Assembly (NCBI GenBank): GCA_949292785.1
Contig: CASFBK010000009.1
Location: forward strand, 62,001-126,000
Direction: 5' to 3'
Source: an uncultured Eubacteriales bacterium
GTDB taxonomy: Bacteria > Bacillota > Clostridia > Lachnospirales > Lachnospiraceae
Length of the DNA: 64,000 nucleotides
Positions within the stretch are counted from its first letter, which is position 1. Every line of letters starts with the position of its first letter. The notes below the pieces were generated by a model. That model had not been told where the DNA came from, did no database searches, and saw only the letters and a program-made list of their open reading frames with translations. Positions 45,851 through 54,435 of the stretch are shown in pieces. The position numbers and the translations under genes were made by a program.

Positions 45851-46309
45851 CTACACCCCCATCCAGCCGCCAAATTGAACTTTCAGCCCATATTTAAATA
45901 ACAGACAAACAGTTACTACTACCAGAAAAACTACCGCATAGCGTTTTGGTTTCCGACATCCCACATAATATAATGACACCCCCGAAAACAATATGCTTGC
46001 AAGCATAAAACTGATATTTTTTGCCAGAATACCATAAATAAGAACCATTAATAGAAACACGATATTCTTCCGTTCGCCTGAAAAATCGATTTCTTTTACC
46101 GCTTCCTTTTTCAATAACAGACTTTGTGCGATTCCAATTCCCCCACATACAATCATCAGTACCGCCATTATCAGTGGGATAAACCTTCCATTCACGTATT
46201 CCTGTACCATTGACGATACACTAATCTGTGCCGGTATCACAAACAACAGGATAAGTCCACACATCAAAGATATTATGCCAAAAATTAAATTTGTCTTTAT
46301 TTTCCTCAT
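45851..46309 (-). CDS. Tripartite tricarboxylate transporter small subunit TctB
   Basis: 152 aa small membrane subunit with four predicted helices (LIFGIISLMCGLILLFVI, FIPLIMAVLMIVCGGIGI, IVFLLMVLIYGILAKN..., RYAVVFLVVVTVCLLF). It matches the TctB size and topology, with low sequence conservation as usual. ATG at 46309 has GGGAGGA 6-8 nt upstream. Lies between tctC and tctA. Confidence 0.88.
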   Translation of the reverse strand: MRKIKTNLIFGIISLMCGLILLFVIPAQISVSSMVQEYVNGRFIPLIMAVLMIVCGGIGIAQSLLLKKEAVKEIDFSGERKNIVFLLMVLIYGILAKNISFMLASILFSGVSLYYVGCRKPKRYAVVFLVVVTVCLLFKYGLKVQFGGWMGV

Positions 46310-46322
46310 ATGTCTCCTCCCA

Positions 46323-47306
46323 TCAGAGCATATCAACTATTTTTTTCATAGTTTCATATTCCTCACTCAGATATTTTTCCATCTCTTCTGTGGTCATCTC
46401 CGGAGTCTCAATCAAACCGACTTCAACCAAATCCTTTTGACATTCAGGATCCGAAAGAACTTTCCGCAACGCCTCCCGGAGTACGTTTGCATGTGCATCA
46501 TCTACTGATGAAAGGCAATAGACTGCCATCAGACTTTCATACACATTATCCTCATTTCCGCCAAGCTCCAGTATGGAAGGAACTGTGTACCCATCGTATC
46601 CGGTATAATCTTCATCCGAAAAACTCAGTACCGGCGTAATGTCCCCGCTCTCAACATAGCTTCTTGCTGTCTCTAGTCCTGCCATAGTGATGACGTTATG
46701 TCCACCCATGCAATTCGTAATTCCTTCTACAGCTCCGTCATGCGCCAAAGTACTTGCTGATATATTCAGCGTATGATACAAATATGCCTGCGTTAGATGC
46801 GTAATATTACCAATACCGCCCGAACCATAAATCACTTCATTCTCTTTTCCATACTCCATCAATTCATTAAAATTATGAATACCTGACCTTTCCGGACATA
46901 CAAAAAGTCCAAACTGTTCAACATCAACTGCCGCTAAAGGAGTATAATCATCCATCGAATAAGCCACTTCCGAAAAAGCCGGAGTCGCTGTAAAAACAGA
47001 AGATGCTGCTAATACCAGATCGTATTCTGAAGTGGGCTGCGATTTCATCTGGGTCATACAAGTTGCCCCTCCGCTGCCGGTCACATTCAAAACAGATACA
47101 TTAACCCCCAGTTCCTTTGAAAGATAATCCGCTACAACGCGTGCACGAACATCAAGAGCACCCCCTGCTTTTACATGCACATACATAGTAATGTCCTTAT
47201 CAATCTCAACTTCCTGTTCCCCCGTCGGTTGCGCCTGCTTCCCACATCCATAAGCACCCAACACTAAAACGACTGCCATCAAAATCCCCATAGCTCTTTT
47301 TTTCAT
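46323..47306 (-). CDS. Tripartite tricarboxylate transporter substrate-binding lipoprotein TctC
   Basis: 327 aa exported binding protein. Signal peptide MKKRAMGILMAVVLVLGAYG with lipobox Cys in GAYGCGKQ. Bug/TctC fold: GGALDVRARVVADYLSKELGVNVSVLNVTGSGGATCMTQM, LFVCPERSGIHNFNELMEYGK, YGSGGIGNITHLTQAYLYHTL. ATG at 47306 has AAGGAGG 7 nt upstream. First gene of the operon, immediately after the LacI-type operators. Ligand is likely a carboxylate, possibly a uronate given the sulfatases; that is an inference. Confidence 0.92.
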   Translation of the reverse strand: MKKRAMGILMAVVLVLGAYGCGKQAQPTGEQEVEIDKDITMYVHVKAGGALDVRARVVADYLSKELGVNVSVLNVTGSGGATCMTQMKSQPTSEYDLVLAASSVFTATPAFSEVAYSMDDYTPLAAVDVEQFGLFVCPERSGIHNFNELMEYGKENEVIYGSGGIGNITHLTQAYLYHTLNISASTLAHDGAVEGITNCMGGHNVITMAGLETARSYVESGDITPVLSFSDEDYTGYDGYTVPSILELGGNEDNVYESLMAVYCLSSVDDAHANVLREALRKVLSDPECQKDLVEVGLIETPEMTTEEMEKYLSEEYETMKKIVDML

Positions 47307-47322
47307 TATCCTTCCTCCTTCT

Positions 47323-47373
47323 GGTGTTAACGATAACACCAATTATTTTATTTTAGGTGTTATCGTTAACACC
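47323..47373 (-). promoter_or_regulatory. Two LacI-type operators
   Basis: GGTGTTAACGATAACACC (47323-47340) and GGTGTTATCGTTAACACC (47356-47373). Each is an imperfect palindrome (7-bp arms, centre ACGA/TCGT), and the two are exact reverse complements, 33 bp apart centre to centre. The sites lie just downstream of the promoter and just upstream of tctC, an arrangement expected for repression by the operon's own LacI protein. The pair could also form an RNA hairpin. Confidence 0.8.
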
Positions 47374-47382
47374 TTTGAGTAT

Positions 47383-47411
47383 AAAATATCATAAACGATA
47401 ATATTTGTCAA
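47383..47411 (-). promoter_or_regulatory. tct-sulfatase operon promoter
   Basis: Minus strand: -35 TTGACA (47406-47411), 17 nt spacer, -10 TATTTT (47383-47388). The spacer contains ATTATCGTTTATGAT, resembling an operator half-site. Confidence 0.7.
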
Positions 47412-47446
47412 TTATTTTTATTCTTAATGCATGAACCTCTTTCTGC

Positions 47447-47626
47447 CAAACTATTTGGCTGATGTCTTTCTACACAAATAACGGGTGTATCAAACGCTGA
47501 TACACCCGTTTCTATTCTCTCTTTACTCTTTGAGATTTCCCATTCTATCATTGTTTTTCGACCATCAATACTGAAGTATTGTGTTTCACTAAATTCATCA
47601 TCTAAAAATTCTAAACTAAAAAATAT
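47447..47626. repeat. Second copy of the GNAT 3'-end/terminator segment
   Basis: TATTTGGCTGATG (about 47452-47464) matches the last codons of the GNAT gene plus following bases (near 38874-38886), and AACGGGTGTATC-N7-GATACACCCGTT (47480-47510) repeats the terminator at 38897-38927. TTTCTATTCT follows both. The rest of this stretch up to rnpB has an open minus-strand frame without a start codon and looks like a decayed fragment. Confidence 0.6.
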
Positions 47627-48047
47627 TATATATAAGCAGGGCTGTAAGCCGGGTTATGTCGTGGATAATCATCTATCTAGGATAACTGTTGCCAGTTATC
47701 TCAAGCGACCTACCTAAAGCTGGCGGGCCACGTCAACGCTTTTGTTCGGTCTTGCTTCGGATGGGGTTTACATGTGCCCTGTCTGTTACCAGACAGGCGG
47801 TAGTCTCTTACACTGCCCTTCCACCCTTACTAGATGTAACCAAATTCCCAAAGGAATTTTGCTCCCAGCCCATCTGCATCGCAGATGCTTATGGCTGGGA
47901 TACCTCTAGCGGTACATTTCTGTTGCACTGTCCTTGGAGTCACCTCCACCGGCCGTTAACCGGCATCCTGCCCTATGAAGCCCGGACTTTCCTCACCTGC
48001 GGTCTTTCGACACTTGCAGCCGCGATTATCTGCCCTACTTATATAAA
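47627..48047 (-). ncRNA. rnpB: RNase P RNA
   Basis: Catalytic RNA that trims tRNA 5' ends, transcribed on the minus strand. The universal core is visible: GAGGAAAGTCCGGGCTTC near the 5' end (CRI region, around 47980-48002) and GTAAACCCCATCCGAAGCAAG then AACCCGGCTTACAGCCC near the 3' end. P1 closes with TATATAAGTAGGGC (48032-48045) and GCCCTGCTTATATA (about 47629-47643). About 420 nt, consistent with the class A type common in Clostridia. Promoter at 48070-48098. Confidence 0.95.
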
Positions 48048-48069
48048 TGTGCTGTTGCACACTTTTGTC

Positions 48070-48098
48070 ATCCTATCATACTTCCTGTTGAAAATCAA
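48070..48098 (-). promoter_or_regulatory. rnpB promoter
   Basis: Minus strand: -35 TTGATT (48093-48098), 17 nt spacer, -10 TAGGAT (48070-48075), about 20 nt before the predicted 5' end of RNase P RNA. The rest of 48099-48196 shows no other feature. Confidence 0.65.
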
Positions 48099-48196
48099 GT
48101 ATTAATACCGTTTATCCCGCACCATTATACCGTTCATCACGTTCTTATTCATGCAAGCATGATTCGCCCGTAATGCAGACTATGGCTGAACTATAA

Positions 48197-49873
48197 CTAT
48201 ACGTTAAAACAGCTTCCTCCTATAAATTCTCTTAAAATGGAATTTTTTCCAATTTCCTCACTTGGAACCGGAAGGAAATAATCTAAAAACTTCAACAGAC
48301 GTTTTGCTTCCACATATTCGGGACAATCTTTGTCAATTTCAAATAACAATGGTTCCGCATACTGTTTTAATACTGCCAGTTCATAAATCAATGCGGAGTT
48401 GAACATAATATCCGCTTCCTCCTGAAATGGAAAGATGTACTGCTCTTCTCCACGTCTTACCGAATCCCACATAGCTATGGTCTCTTTTGCCGTGATGTTT
48501 CTGGTTCTGGCATCTCTTACGATTCTTCTGATAATTCTTCCGTCTGTGGTGGGAAGATTGTTATGTTCGTCAATATTAAGCTGTGTCAGCGCACTGATAT
48601 ATATTTTCAGCTTGCTGGACTTGGGCAGGGAATAAGAAAGCTTGTCATTCAACCCATGAATTCCTTCAATTACTAAGATATCATTTTTTCCAAGCTGTTT
48701 GTAGTTTCCCTTATACTCCCGCAACCCGGTACGAAAATTGTAAGTAGGAAGCTGCACCCGTTCTCCTGCTAACAGCGCCGACATATTCTGATTAAATAAC
48801 TCTATATCCAACGCTTCTAAACATTCAAAGTTATACTTTCCCGACTCATCCTTCGGCGTATCTTCACGGTTTACATAAAAATCATCCAATGCAATCGGAT
48901 GCGGATGCAGACCCTGTGCCATCAGCTGGATGGAAAGACGGTGAGAGAACGTAGTTTTTCCGGAAGAAGACGGTCCTGCAATCATCACAAACTTCTTATC
49001 CGGCTGGGCTGCAATTTCTTCCGCCACCTTTCCGATTCTCTGCTCCATCAGGGCTTCCGATACCAGAATTACATCCTGAATTCTGCCCTGGGCTACTGCA
49101 TCATTCAGTGCACCAATGGTTCCAATGTCTAATTTTTCACTCCACTCACTGGATTCCTTCAATACATGAAACAGTTTATGGGATGGATTGAACTCCGTGG
49201 TAAGCCTTGTATTCTTATCCGGAAAAAGAACCATAAAGCCTTCATCATATAATTCCAAATCAAAATATTTTAAATATCCGGTATCAGGCACCATATATCC
49301 ATAGTAATAATCCATATAATTGCCAATACTGTATACATTCACTCTGGAGCTTCTGCGATAATGGAATAAGCGCTCTTTGTCATACATCCCCAGCTCTCGA
49401 AACAGTTCTACTGCCTCATCTGTAGGTATACTTCGCTTTTCAATCGGGCGTTTCTCGTCTACAATACGCATCATTTCCATTTTTAATTTAAGAATATATG
49501 TGCTGTCGGGCTTTATTTTTCCATCTTTTCCATACAATTCACAGTAATAGCCCTGACTGATGGAATGTTCTACTCTCACCGACACTTCCACGTTATCTTT
49601 TTTTGATAATTCATAGACACCACGCTGCATCAGAAGTGTTACACTTCTACGGTACGCCTTTCGACCTGCTTTATCGCCTGTGGTAATGAACTTCAGTTCC
49701 CCATCCTGCTCTAATACCCGGTTCAATTCATACAAATGATTATTAAAAAGCACCAGCACAATGTCATCTTTATATTCCGGCTGATATTCTGCTGCAAGAA
49801 CAGAAAAAGAGGTTCCTTTTTCATATTCTTTTTCTATCTCACCTATTTTTACTTTACACCTTATTTCTCCCAT
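48197..49873 (-). CDS. TGS/ThrRS-like N-terminal domain fused to uridine kinase
   Basis: 558 aa. N-terminal TGS-like domain (residues 1-70) and a threonyl-tRNA synthetase second-additional-domain-like part (~80-220), followed by a P-loop nucleoside kinase (from ~280): MIAGPSSSGKTTFSHRLSIQL (Walker A), PIALDDFYVNREDTP, VIEGIHGLND and the C-terminal LLKFLDYFLPVP. The kinase half is of the uridine kinase/phosphoribulokinase family and likely phosphorylates uridine or a related nucleoside. TGS-kinase fusions are common in Clostridia. Ends the dgt-dnaG-rpoD-trmK-nif3 run of genes. Confidence 0.9.
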   Translation of the reverse strand: MGEIRCKVKIGEIEKEYEKGTSFSVLAAEYQPEYKDDIVLVLFNNHLYELNRVLEQDGELKFITTGDKAGRKAYRRSVTLLMQRGVYELSKKDNVEVSVRVEHSISQGYYCELYGKDGKIKPDSTYILKLKMEMMRIVDEKRPIEKRSIPTDEAVELFRELGMYDKERLFHYRRSSRVNVYSIGNYMDYYYGYMVPDTGYLKYFDLELYDEGFMVLFPDKNTRLTTEFNPSHKLFHVLKESSEWSEKLDIGTIGALNDAVAQGRIQDVILVSEALMEQRIGKVAEEIAAQPDKKFVMIAGPSSSGKTTFSHRLSIQLMAQGLHPHPIALDDFYVNREDTPKDESGKYNFECLEALDIELFNQNMSALLAGERVQLPTYNFRTGLREYKGNYKQLGKNDILVIEGIHGLNDKLSYSLPKSSKLKIYISALTQLNIDEHNNLPTTDGRIIRRIVRDARTRNITAKETIAMWDSVRRGEEQYIFPFQEEADIMFNSALIYELAVLKQYAEPLLFEIDKDCPEYVEAKRLLKFLDYFLPVPSEEIGKNSILREFIGGSCFNV

Positions 49874-49902
49874 ATTCTGCCTTCTTTCTTTTCTGCCTTT
49901 TC

Positions 49903-50682
49903 CTAAATATATACAAAAGGATGCTTTTCCGGTTGTTCTAAAATCGTTACTCCTTCTGTATTTTTTTCCAGATATTGTTTCATATATGGAATAAAAATCT
50001 TCTCTATCCCATAATGTCCCGCATCAATGACTGCCATTCCCTGTGCCGCTGCATCAATTCCTTCATGGTGGTCAATATCTCCGGTAATCAAAACCTGTGC
50101 ACCACTTTCTAAGGCTTTCCCAATGACACTTTTTCCGGAACCGGGACAGATTGCTGCCTTTGTTATCCTTGCATTCAAATCGCCAAAAACCTTTACCTGT
50201 TCCAGATGAAAGGCTCTTTTTACCAATTCTGCACATTCTCTTACTTCCATGGCAGGAAGCATACCAACCTTACCGATTCCCTGTAAGCCCTCTTCATCCT
50301 CACAGGTGGCTTCTAATACCTGACAATCTTTTAGTCCCATCCGCTCTGCCGCAAGCTCTGCCATTCCTTTTACATCAAAGTTCGTGTGCATGGCATAATA
50401 AGCCACATCCGCCCGAATCAAAGACATGACACGCTTTCCGATAAAATCCTCTGTATTGACTTTTTTGAGTCCCTTAAAAATCATAGGATGATGGGTCAAC
50501 AGCATATCCGCCTTTTGCTCTATGGCTTCTTTTATGGTTTCTTCTGTCGCATCTAATGCAATATATACTTTTTGCACTTCTTTCTGGGAATCCCCTACCA
50601 GAAGTCCTACATTATCCCACTCACAAGCATAATGCTCTGGTGCCTGCTTACGTAAAATAGTTATGATTTCCTGACACTTCAT
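49903..50682 (-). CDS. Nif3-like dinuclear metal centre protein
   Basis: 259 aa NIF3/DUF34 protein that forms a toroid with dinuclear metal sites. Metal ligands sit in LLTHHPMIFKGL and DAGHYGIEKIFIPYM; VGLLVGDSQKEVQKVYIALDATEETIKEAIEQKADMLLTHHP is the family signature. Possibly a cofactor or nucleotide hydrolase (GTP cyclohydrolase 1 type 2 in some databases), but the enzyme activity is unproven. Commonly follows trmK in Firmicutes. Confidence 0.93.
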   Translation of the reverse strand: MKCQEIITILRKQAPEHYACEWDNVGLLVGDSQKEVQKVYIALDATEETIKEAIEQKADMLLTHHPMIFKGLKKVNTEDFIGKRVMSLIRADVAYYAMHTNFDVKGMAELAAERMGLKDCQVLEATCEDEEGLQGIGKVGMLPAMEVRECAELVKRAFHLEQVKVFGDLNARITKAAICPGSGKSVIGKALESGAQVLITGDIDHHEGIDAAAQGMAVIDAGHYGIEKIFIPYMKQYLEKNTEGVTILEQPEKHPFVYI

Positions 50683-50702
50683 ATTCCACTTACTTTCTTC
50701 AC

Positions 50703-51416
50703 TTATTCTGCTTCCTTTATCAGCTTAAGTGCCTGATTGATATATCCCAGCTCCTGCTCCAGTTCTCCTATTCTGCCGCTGACATCCTGCTTCGCATTCT
50801 GCTTCAGATTTTCAAGAATCCGTTTCTTTTGTTCCTTCTGCCATTGCAGATATTGACATAATACCGGATGCTTTTGCTGTAACAGCTTTTCGCCGTACTT
50901 TAACGCCAGTATATCCGGTTCTTTTTGCTTCTTGTCACAAGATACCGCACGCATCATAGGATAATACTTTCCATCTTCAAATACCATATTTTCCTCTGTA
51001 ATCTCATAGCTGCTTTCCCAGAGGAATCTACGAAATTCCATAATTTCTGACTGTGGCTGTAAAATCAGTTCTTTCGCAGTTCTGGCTGCTTCCTCTCCCT
51101 GCGCCAAAATACGTTTCATCAAGGCTCCGCCCATACCAGCAATTACAATACTGTCTGCTTCTCCCGGCCTCAATGCTTCCAATCCATCTGATAACCTGGT
51201 ACTTATTCTATCTTCCAGACCATATTGACGGATATGTTCCTGTGCCCGCTTTAGCGGTCCCTGATTCACATCCATGGCAATGGCTCTTTGTATCCGTTTT
51301 TCTCCGGCAAGGAACACCGGTATGTAACCGTGATCTGTCCCCACATCAGCAAGGATTCCTGTAATTGTTACCATATCGGCAACTGCTGATAAACGCATTG
51401 ATAACTGTATCATCAT
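50703..51416 (-). CDS. trmK: tRNA (adenine(22)-N1)-methyltransferase
   Basis: 237 aa SAM-dependent methyltransferase for N1 of A22 in tRNA. Rossmann motif ILADVGTDHGYIPVFLAGEK, DAMDVNQGPLKRAQEHI and IVIAGMGGALMKRIL, and a C-terminal coiled coil (residues ~180-237). Gene overlaps rpoD by 1 nt. The rpoD-trmK-nif3 order matches Bacillus (sigA-yqfN-yqfO). Confidence 0.94.
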   Translation of the reverse strand: MMIQLSMRLSAVADMVTITGILADVGTDHGYIPVFLAGEKRIQRAIAMDVNQGPLKRAQEHIRQYGLEDRISTRLSDGLEALRPGEADSIVIAGMGGALMKRILAQGEEAARTAKELILQPQSEIMEFRRFLWESSYEITEENMVFEDGKYYPMMRAVSCDKKQKEPDILALKYGEKLLQQKHPVLCQYLQWQKEQKKRILENLKQNAKQDVSGRIGELEQELGYINQALKLIKEAE

Positions 51417-52519
51417 TAATCCAGGTAATCCTTTAACTTACGGCTTCTGCTTGGATGACGAAGCTTTCTTAATGCCTTTGCTTCAATCTGACGGATACGC
51501 TCACGGGTAACGTTGAACTCTTTTCCTACTTCTTCGAGCGTTCTTGCACGTCCATCATCCAGACCAAAACGCAAACGTAATACTTTCTGTTCTCTCTCTG
51601 TCAATGTTCCAAGCACTTCTACTAACTGTTCTTTTAACAGGGTAAATGCTGCCGCATCCGAAGGCACCGGTACATTGTCATCCTGGATAAAGTCGCCCAG
51701 ATGGCTGTCCTCTTCTTCTCCAATCGGAGTTTCCAATGATACGGGTTCCTGAGAAATTTTTAAAATCTCACGCACACGTTCCACCGGCATATTCATTTCT
51801 TCTGCAATCTCTTCGGGAGATGGTTCTCTTCCCAGCTCCTGAAGAAGCTGACGGGATACACGGATTAATTTATTAATGGTCTCTACCATATGAACCGGAA
51901 TACGAATGGTTCTTGCCTGGTCTGCAATGGCTCTGGTGATTGCCTGACGAATCCACCATGTGGCATAGGTAGAAAACTTATATCCCTTACGGTAATCAAA
52001 CTTTTCTACTGCCTTAATCAGACCAAGGTTTCCTTCCTGAATCAAATCAAGGAACAGCATGCCACGACCTACATAACGCTTTGCAATGGAAACCACCAGA
52101 CGAAGATTGGCTTCTGCCAGACGCTTCTTTGCCTCCTGGTCTCCCAGTTCCATACGTTTTGCCAGTTCAATTTCTTCTTCTGCACTTAACAACGGTACTT
52201 TACCGATTTCTTTTAAATACATACGAACAGGATCTTCAATGGAAACTCCATCCGGTACCGACAGGTCAATATTCTCAACTTCTACTTCGTCTTCGTCATC
52301 GAGAAGAATATCTTCCTCGTCATCATCATCCGAAATCCGCAGGACATCAATGTTATTTGCTTCCAGAAAGTCCAGAATTTTTTCAAATTGTTCTGCATTC
52401 AGTTCCATGTCACGGAAAAAGTCGCTGATTTCCTGATATTCCAGTACATTCTTTTTCTTTTTGGCAGTTGCTAATAACTCCTGCAGTTTTTCGCTAAATT
52501 TCACAGTTTTTTCTTCCAT
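51416..52519 (-). CDS. rpoD: RNA polymerase primary sigma factor (sigma-A)
   Basis: 367 aa housekeeping sigma factor. Region 1.1 at the N-terminus with an Asp/Glu run ([19 protein letters not shown]), 1.2 ([29 protein letters not shown]), region 2 ([40 protein letters not shown]), region 3 and region 4 ([48 protein letters not shown]). Lies 25 nt after dnaG, as in the macromolecular synthesis operon of Firmicutes. GGAAGGA upstream of the ATG. Confidence 0.97.
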   Translation of the reverse strand: MEEKTVKFSEKLQELLATAKKKKNVLEYQEISDFFRDMELNAEQFEKILDFLEANNIDVLRISDDDDEEDILLDDEDEVEVENIDLSVPDGVSIEDPVRMYLKEIGKVPLLSAEEEIELAKRMELGDQEAKKRLAEANLRLVVSIAKRYVGRGMLFLDLIQEGNLGLIKAVEKFDYRKGYKFSTYATWWIRQAITRAIADQARTIRIPVHMVETINKLIRVSRQLLQELGREPSPEEIAEEMNMPVERVREILKISQEPVSLETPIGEEEDSHLGDFIQDDNVPVPSDAAAFTLLKEQLVEVLGTLTEREQKVLRLRFGLDDGRARTLEEVGKEFNVTRERIRQIEAKALRKLRHPSRSRKLKDYLD

Positions 52520-52544
52520 TTCGTTTCATCCTTCCATTCGTTGT

Positions 52545-54344
52545 TTATATTTTGTCCTTATTTGGTGGAAATATGCAAATCTCAAGCTTTTGAAGCTGTT
52601 CCATATTTTTTTTATCCGCAACCAACTTCTGTAATCCTGCCATATCAGCAGGGTCAAGATGTCTGGAACGGTAGTCCATGCTGTTCTTTTTTACACGAAT
52701 AATCGTTTCTTTCAATGCCTTTTCCTTATCAGACTGTGTGGTTACTTCCTTTAGTCTTGCATTAAAAAGTCCGGCAATTTCCCTCTGCTGTTCTTCATCG
52801 GCAAACATACTGATAATCTTTGCAGGATTTAAGCTTCCTTCCTCATACTGGGCAAATACCATACTTGCCGCTTCCCGATAGAGCTCTTCGGTAAAGTCCT
52901 CCGGACCGATATAAGGCTTTATAATTTCAAACAGCCCCGGTTCCTCTATCAGCCAAGTCAGCATCAGCTTCTGGGACTGCTTCATACCGTCTTCCTTCTT
53001 ATTCTTTTCATTGATACCGGATTTTAAAGCTCTGGGTTCTTTTGTGATTCCAGCCCTGGTTCCAAGATGCGTTACCAGCTTGCGGAAATTCTCAAATCCC
53101 ATTTGATATTTCTCCGCAACTGCCTGCATGTAATTCTCCCGTTCCAGTTCCTCTTCAAATTCTAAAATCTTTCTTGCAATGGCATTATAAAATGCCGTCT
53201 TGCTCTCCGGATCCTTCAAATCATAGTCCTGCTCCATCACCTGAATCTCGAACATAAAGCTGTTCTGGGCATTGTCAATGCGCTTCTGATATTCCTCTGC
53301 TCCCAATGCCTTAATGAATTCATCCGGGTCCTTATATGGCTTCATATTGACAATCTTTGCTGTAATACCTGCTTCCTTTAAAATCGGAATTGCCCTTAAT
53401 GCCGCCTTGATTCCTGCGCCATCACTGTCAAAAGTACAGTATACTTCCCTGGTGTAGCGTTTCAATAAATTAGCATGTCCCGGTGTAAATGCGGTTCCAA
53501 GAGATGCTACTGCATTATCAAAGCCTGCCTGATGTAGCGCTATCACATCCATATATCCCTCACAAAGCAGCATGTAGGACTTTCTGGTGGTCCTTGCAAT
53601 ATTAAGTCCATAGAGGTTGCGGCTTTTATCAAATATCATGGTTTCCGGGGAATTTAAGTATTTTGGCTCTCCTTCTCCCATGACACGCCCGCCAAATCCA
53701 ATGACGCGGTTATTGGCATCCATGATGGGAAACATAACACGATTCCAGAACTTGTCATGACCGCCCCGGCGCTCATCGATGGTTACAAGACCGGAATCCT
53801 TTAAAATATTATCCTCATATCCCTGCTTTTTCAGATACTGATATAAGTCATCACTGAATTTATTGGAATATCCCAATCCGAATTTTGTCATGGTTTCCGG
53901 ACTTAACTCACGCTTTTTGAAATATTCCATTCCAATCTTTCCCTGCTCCATCCGAAGCTGGGCATAAAAGTATTTTGCTGCTATCTTATTGATTTCTAAG
54001 ATTCTGGCACGCTTGTCCGCTTCCTGTCTTGCCTTCCCGGACATTTCCTGCTTGGGCAGCTCGATTCCCGCACGGTCAGCCAGCGCCTCCATTGCCTCCG
54101 GAAAGGTATAATTTTCATATTGCATCAGAAACGTCAGAACATTTCCGCCTGCCCCACATCCAAAACAGTAGTACATCTGTTTTCCCGGTGATACGGAAAA
54201 GGATGGGGTCTTTTCATTGTGAAAGGGACATAAGCCAAAGTAGGTACTGCCTTTCTTCTGAAGCCGGACATAACCTGAAATCACATCTACAATATCATTG
54301 GCAGAACGTACTTCTTCTACCAGTTCATCGGAATAATACGGCAT
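52545..54344 (-). CDS. dnaG: DNA primase
   Basis: 599 aa primase that lays RNA primers at the replication fork. CHC2 zinc finger (LCPFHNEKTPSFSVSP...YCFGCGAGGN), the RNA polymerase domain, Toprim with VYCTFDSDGAGIKAALRAI, and a C-terminal helicase-binding domain (residues ~450-599). AAGGAG lies 9 nt upstream of the ATG. Between dgt and rpoD. Confidence 0.96.
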   Translation of the reverse strand: MPYYSDELVEEVRSANDIVDVISGYVRLQKKGSTYFGLCPFHNEKTPSFSVSPGKQMYYCFGCGAGGNVLTFLMQYENYTFPEAMEALADRAGIELPKQEMSGKARQEADKRARILEINKIAAKYFYAQLRMEQGKIGMEYFKKRELSPETMTKFGLGYSNKFSDDLYQYLKKQGYEDNILKDSGLVTIDERRGGHDKFWNRVMFPIMDANNRVIGFGGRVMGEGEPKYLNSPETMIFDKSRNLYGLNIARTTRKSYMLLCEGYMDVIALHQAGFDNAVASLGTAFTPGHANLLKRYTREVYCTFDSDGAGIKAALRAIPILKEAGITAKIVNMKPYKDPDEFIKALGAEEYQKRIDNAQNSFMFEIQVMEQDYDLKDPESKTAFYNAIARKILEFEEELERENYMQAVAEKYQMGFENFRKLVTHLGTRAGITKEPRALKSGINEKNKKEDGMKQSQKLMLTWLIEEPGLFEIIKPYIGPEDFTEELYREAASMVFAQYEEGSLNPAKIISMFADEEQQREIAGLFNARLKEVTTQSDKEKALKETIIRVKKNSMDYRSRHLDPADMAGLQKLVADKKNMEQLQKLEICIFPPNKDKI

Positions 54345-54435
54345 TGCTTGTCTCCTTTCTGTGTCTCTTGTCTAATATTCATCTATATTTATCTTCTTGT
54401 CTGTCTATGGTTATGCTGATTCTATATTATACTGA

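Noticed and set aside
47411-47626. Minus-strand open frame containing TQYFSIDGRKTMIEWEI as a gene fragment
   Set aside because: No start codon or ribosome site, it passes through a terminator hairpin, and I recognise no family; treated as intergenic debris.
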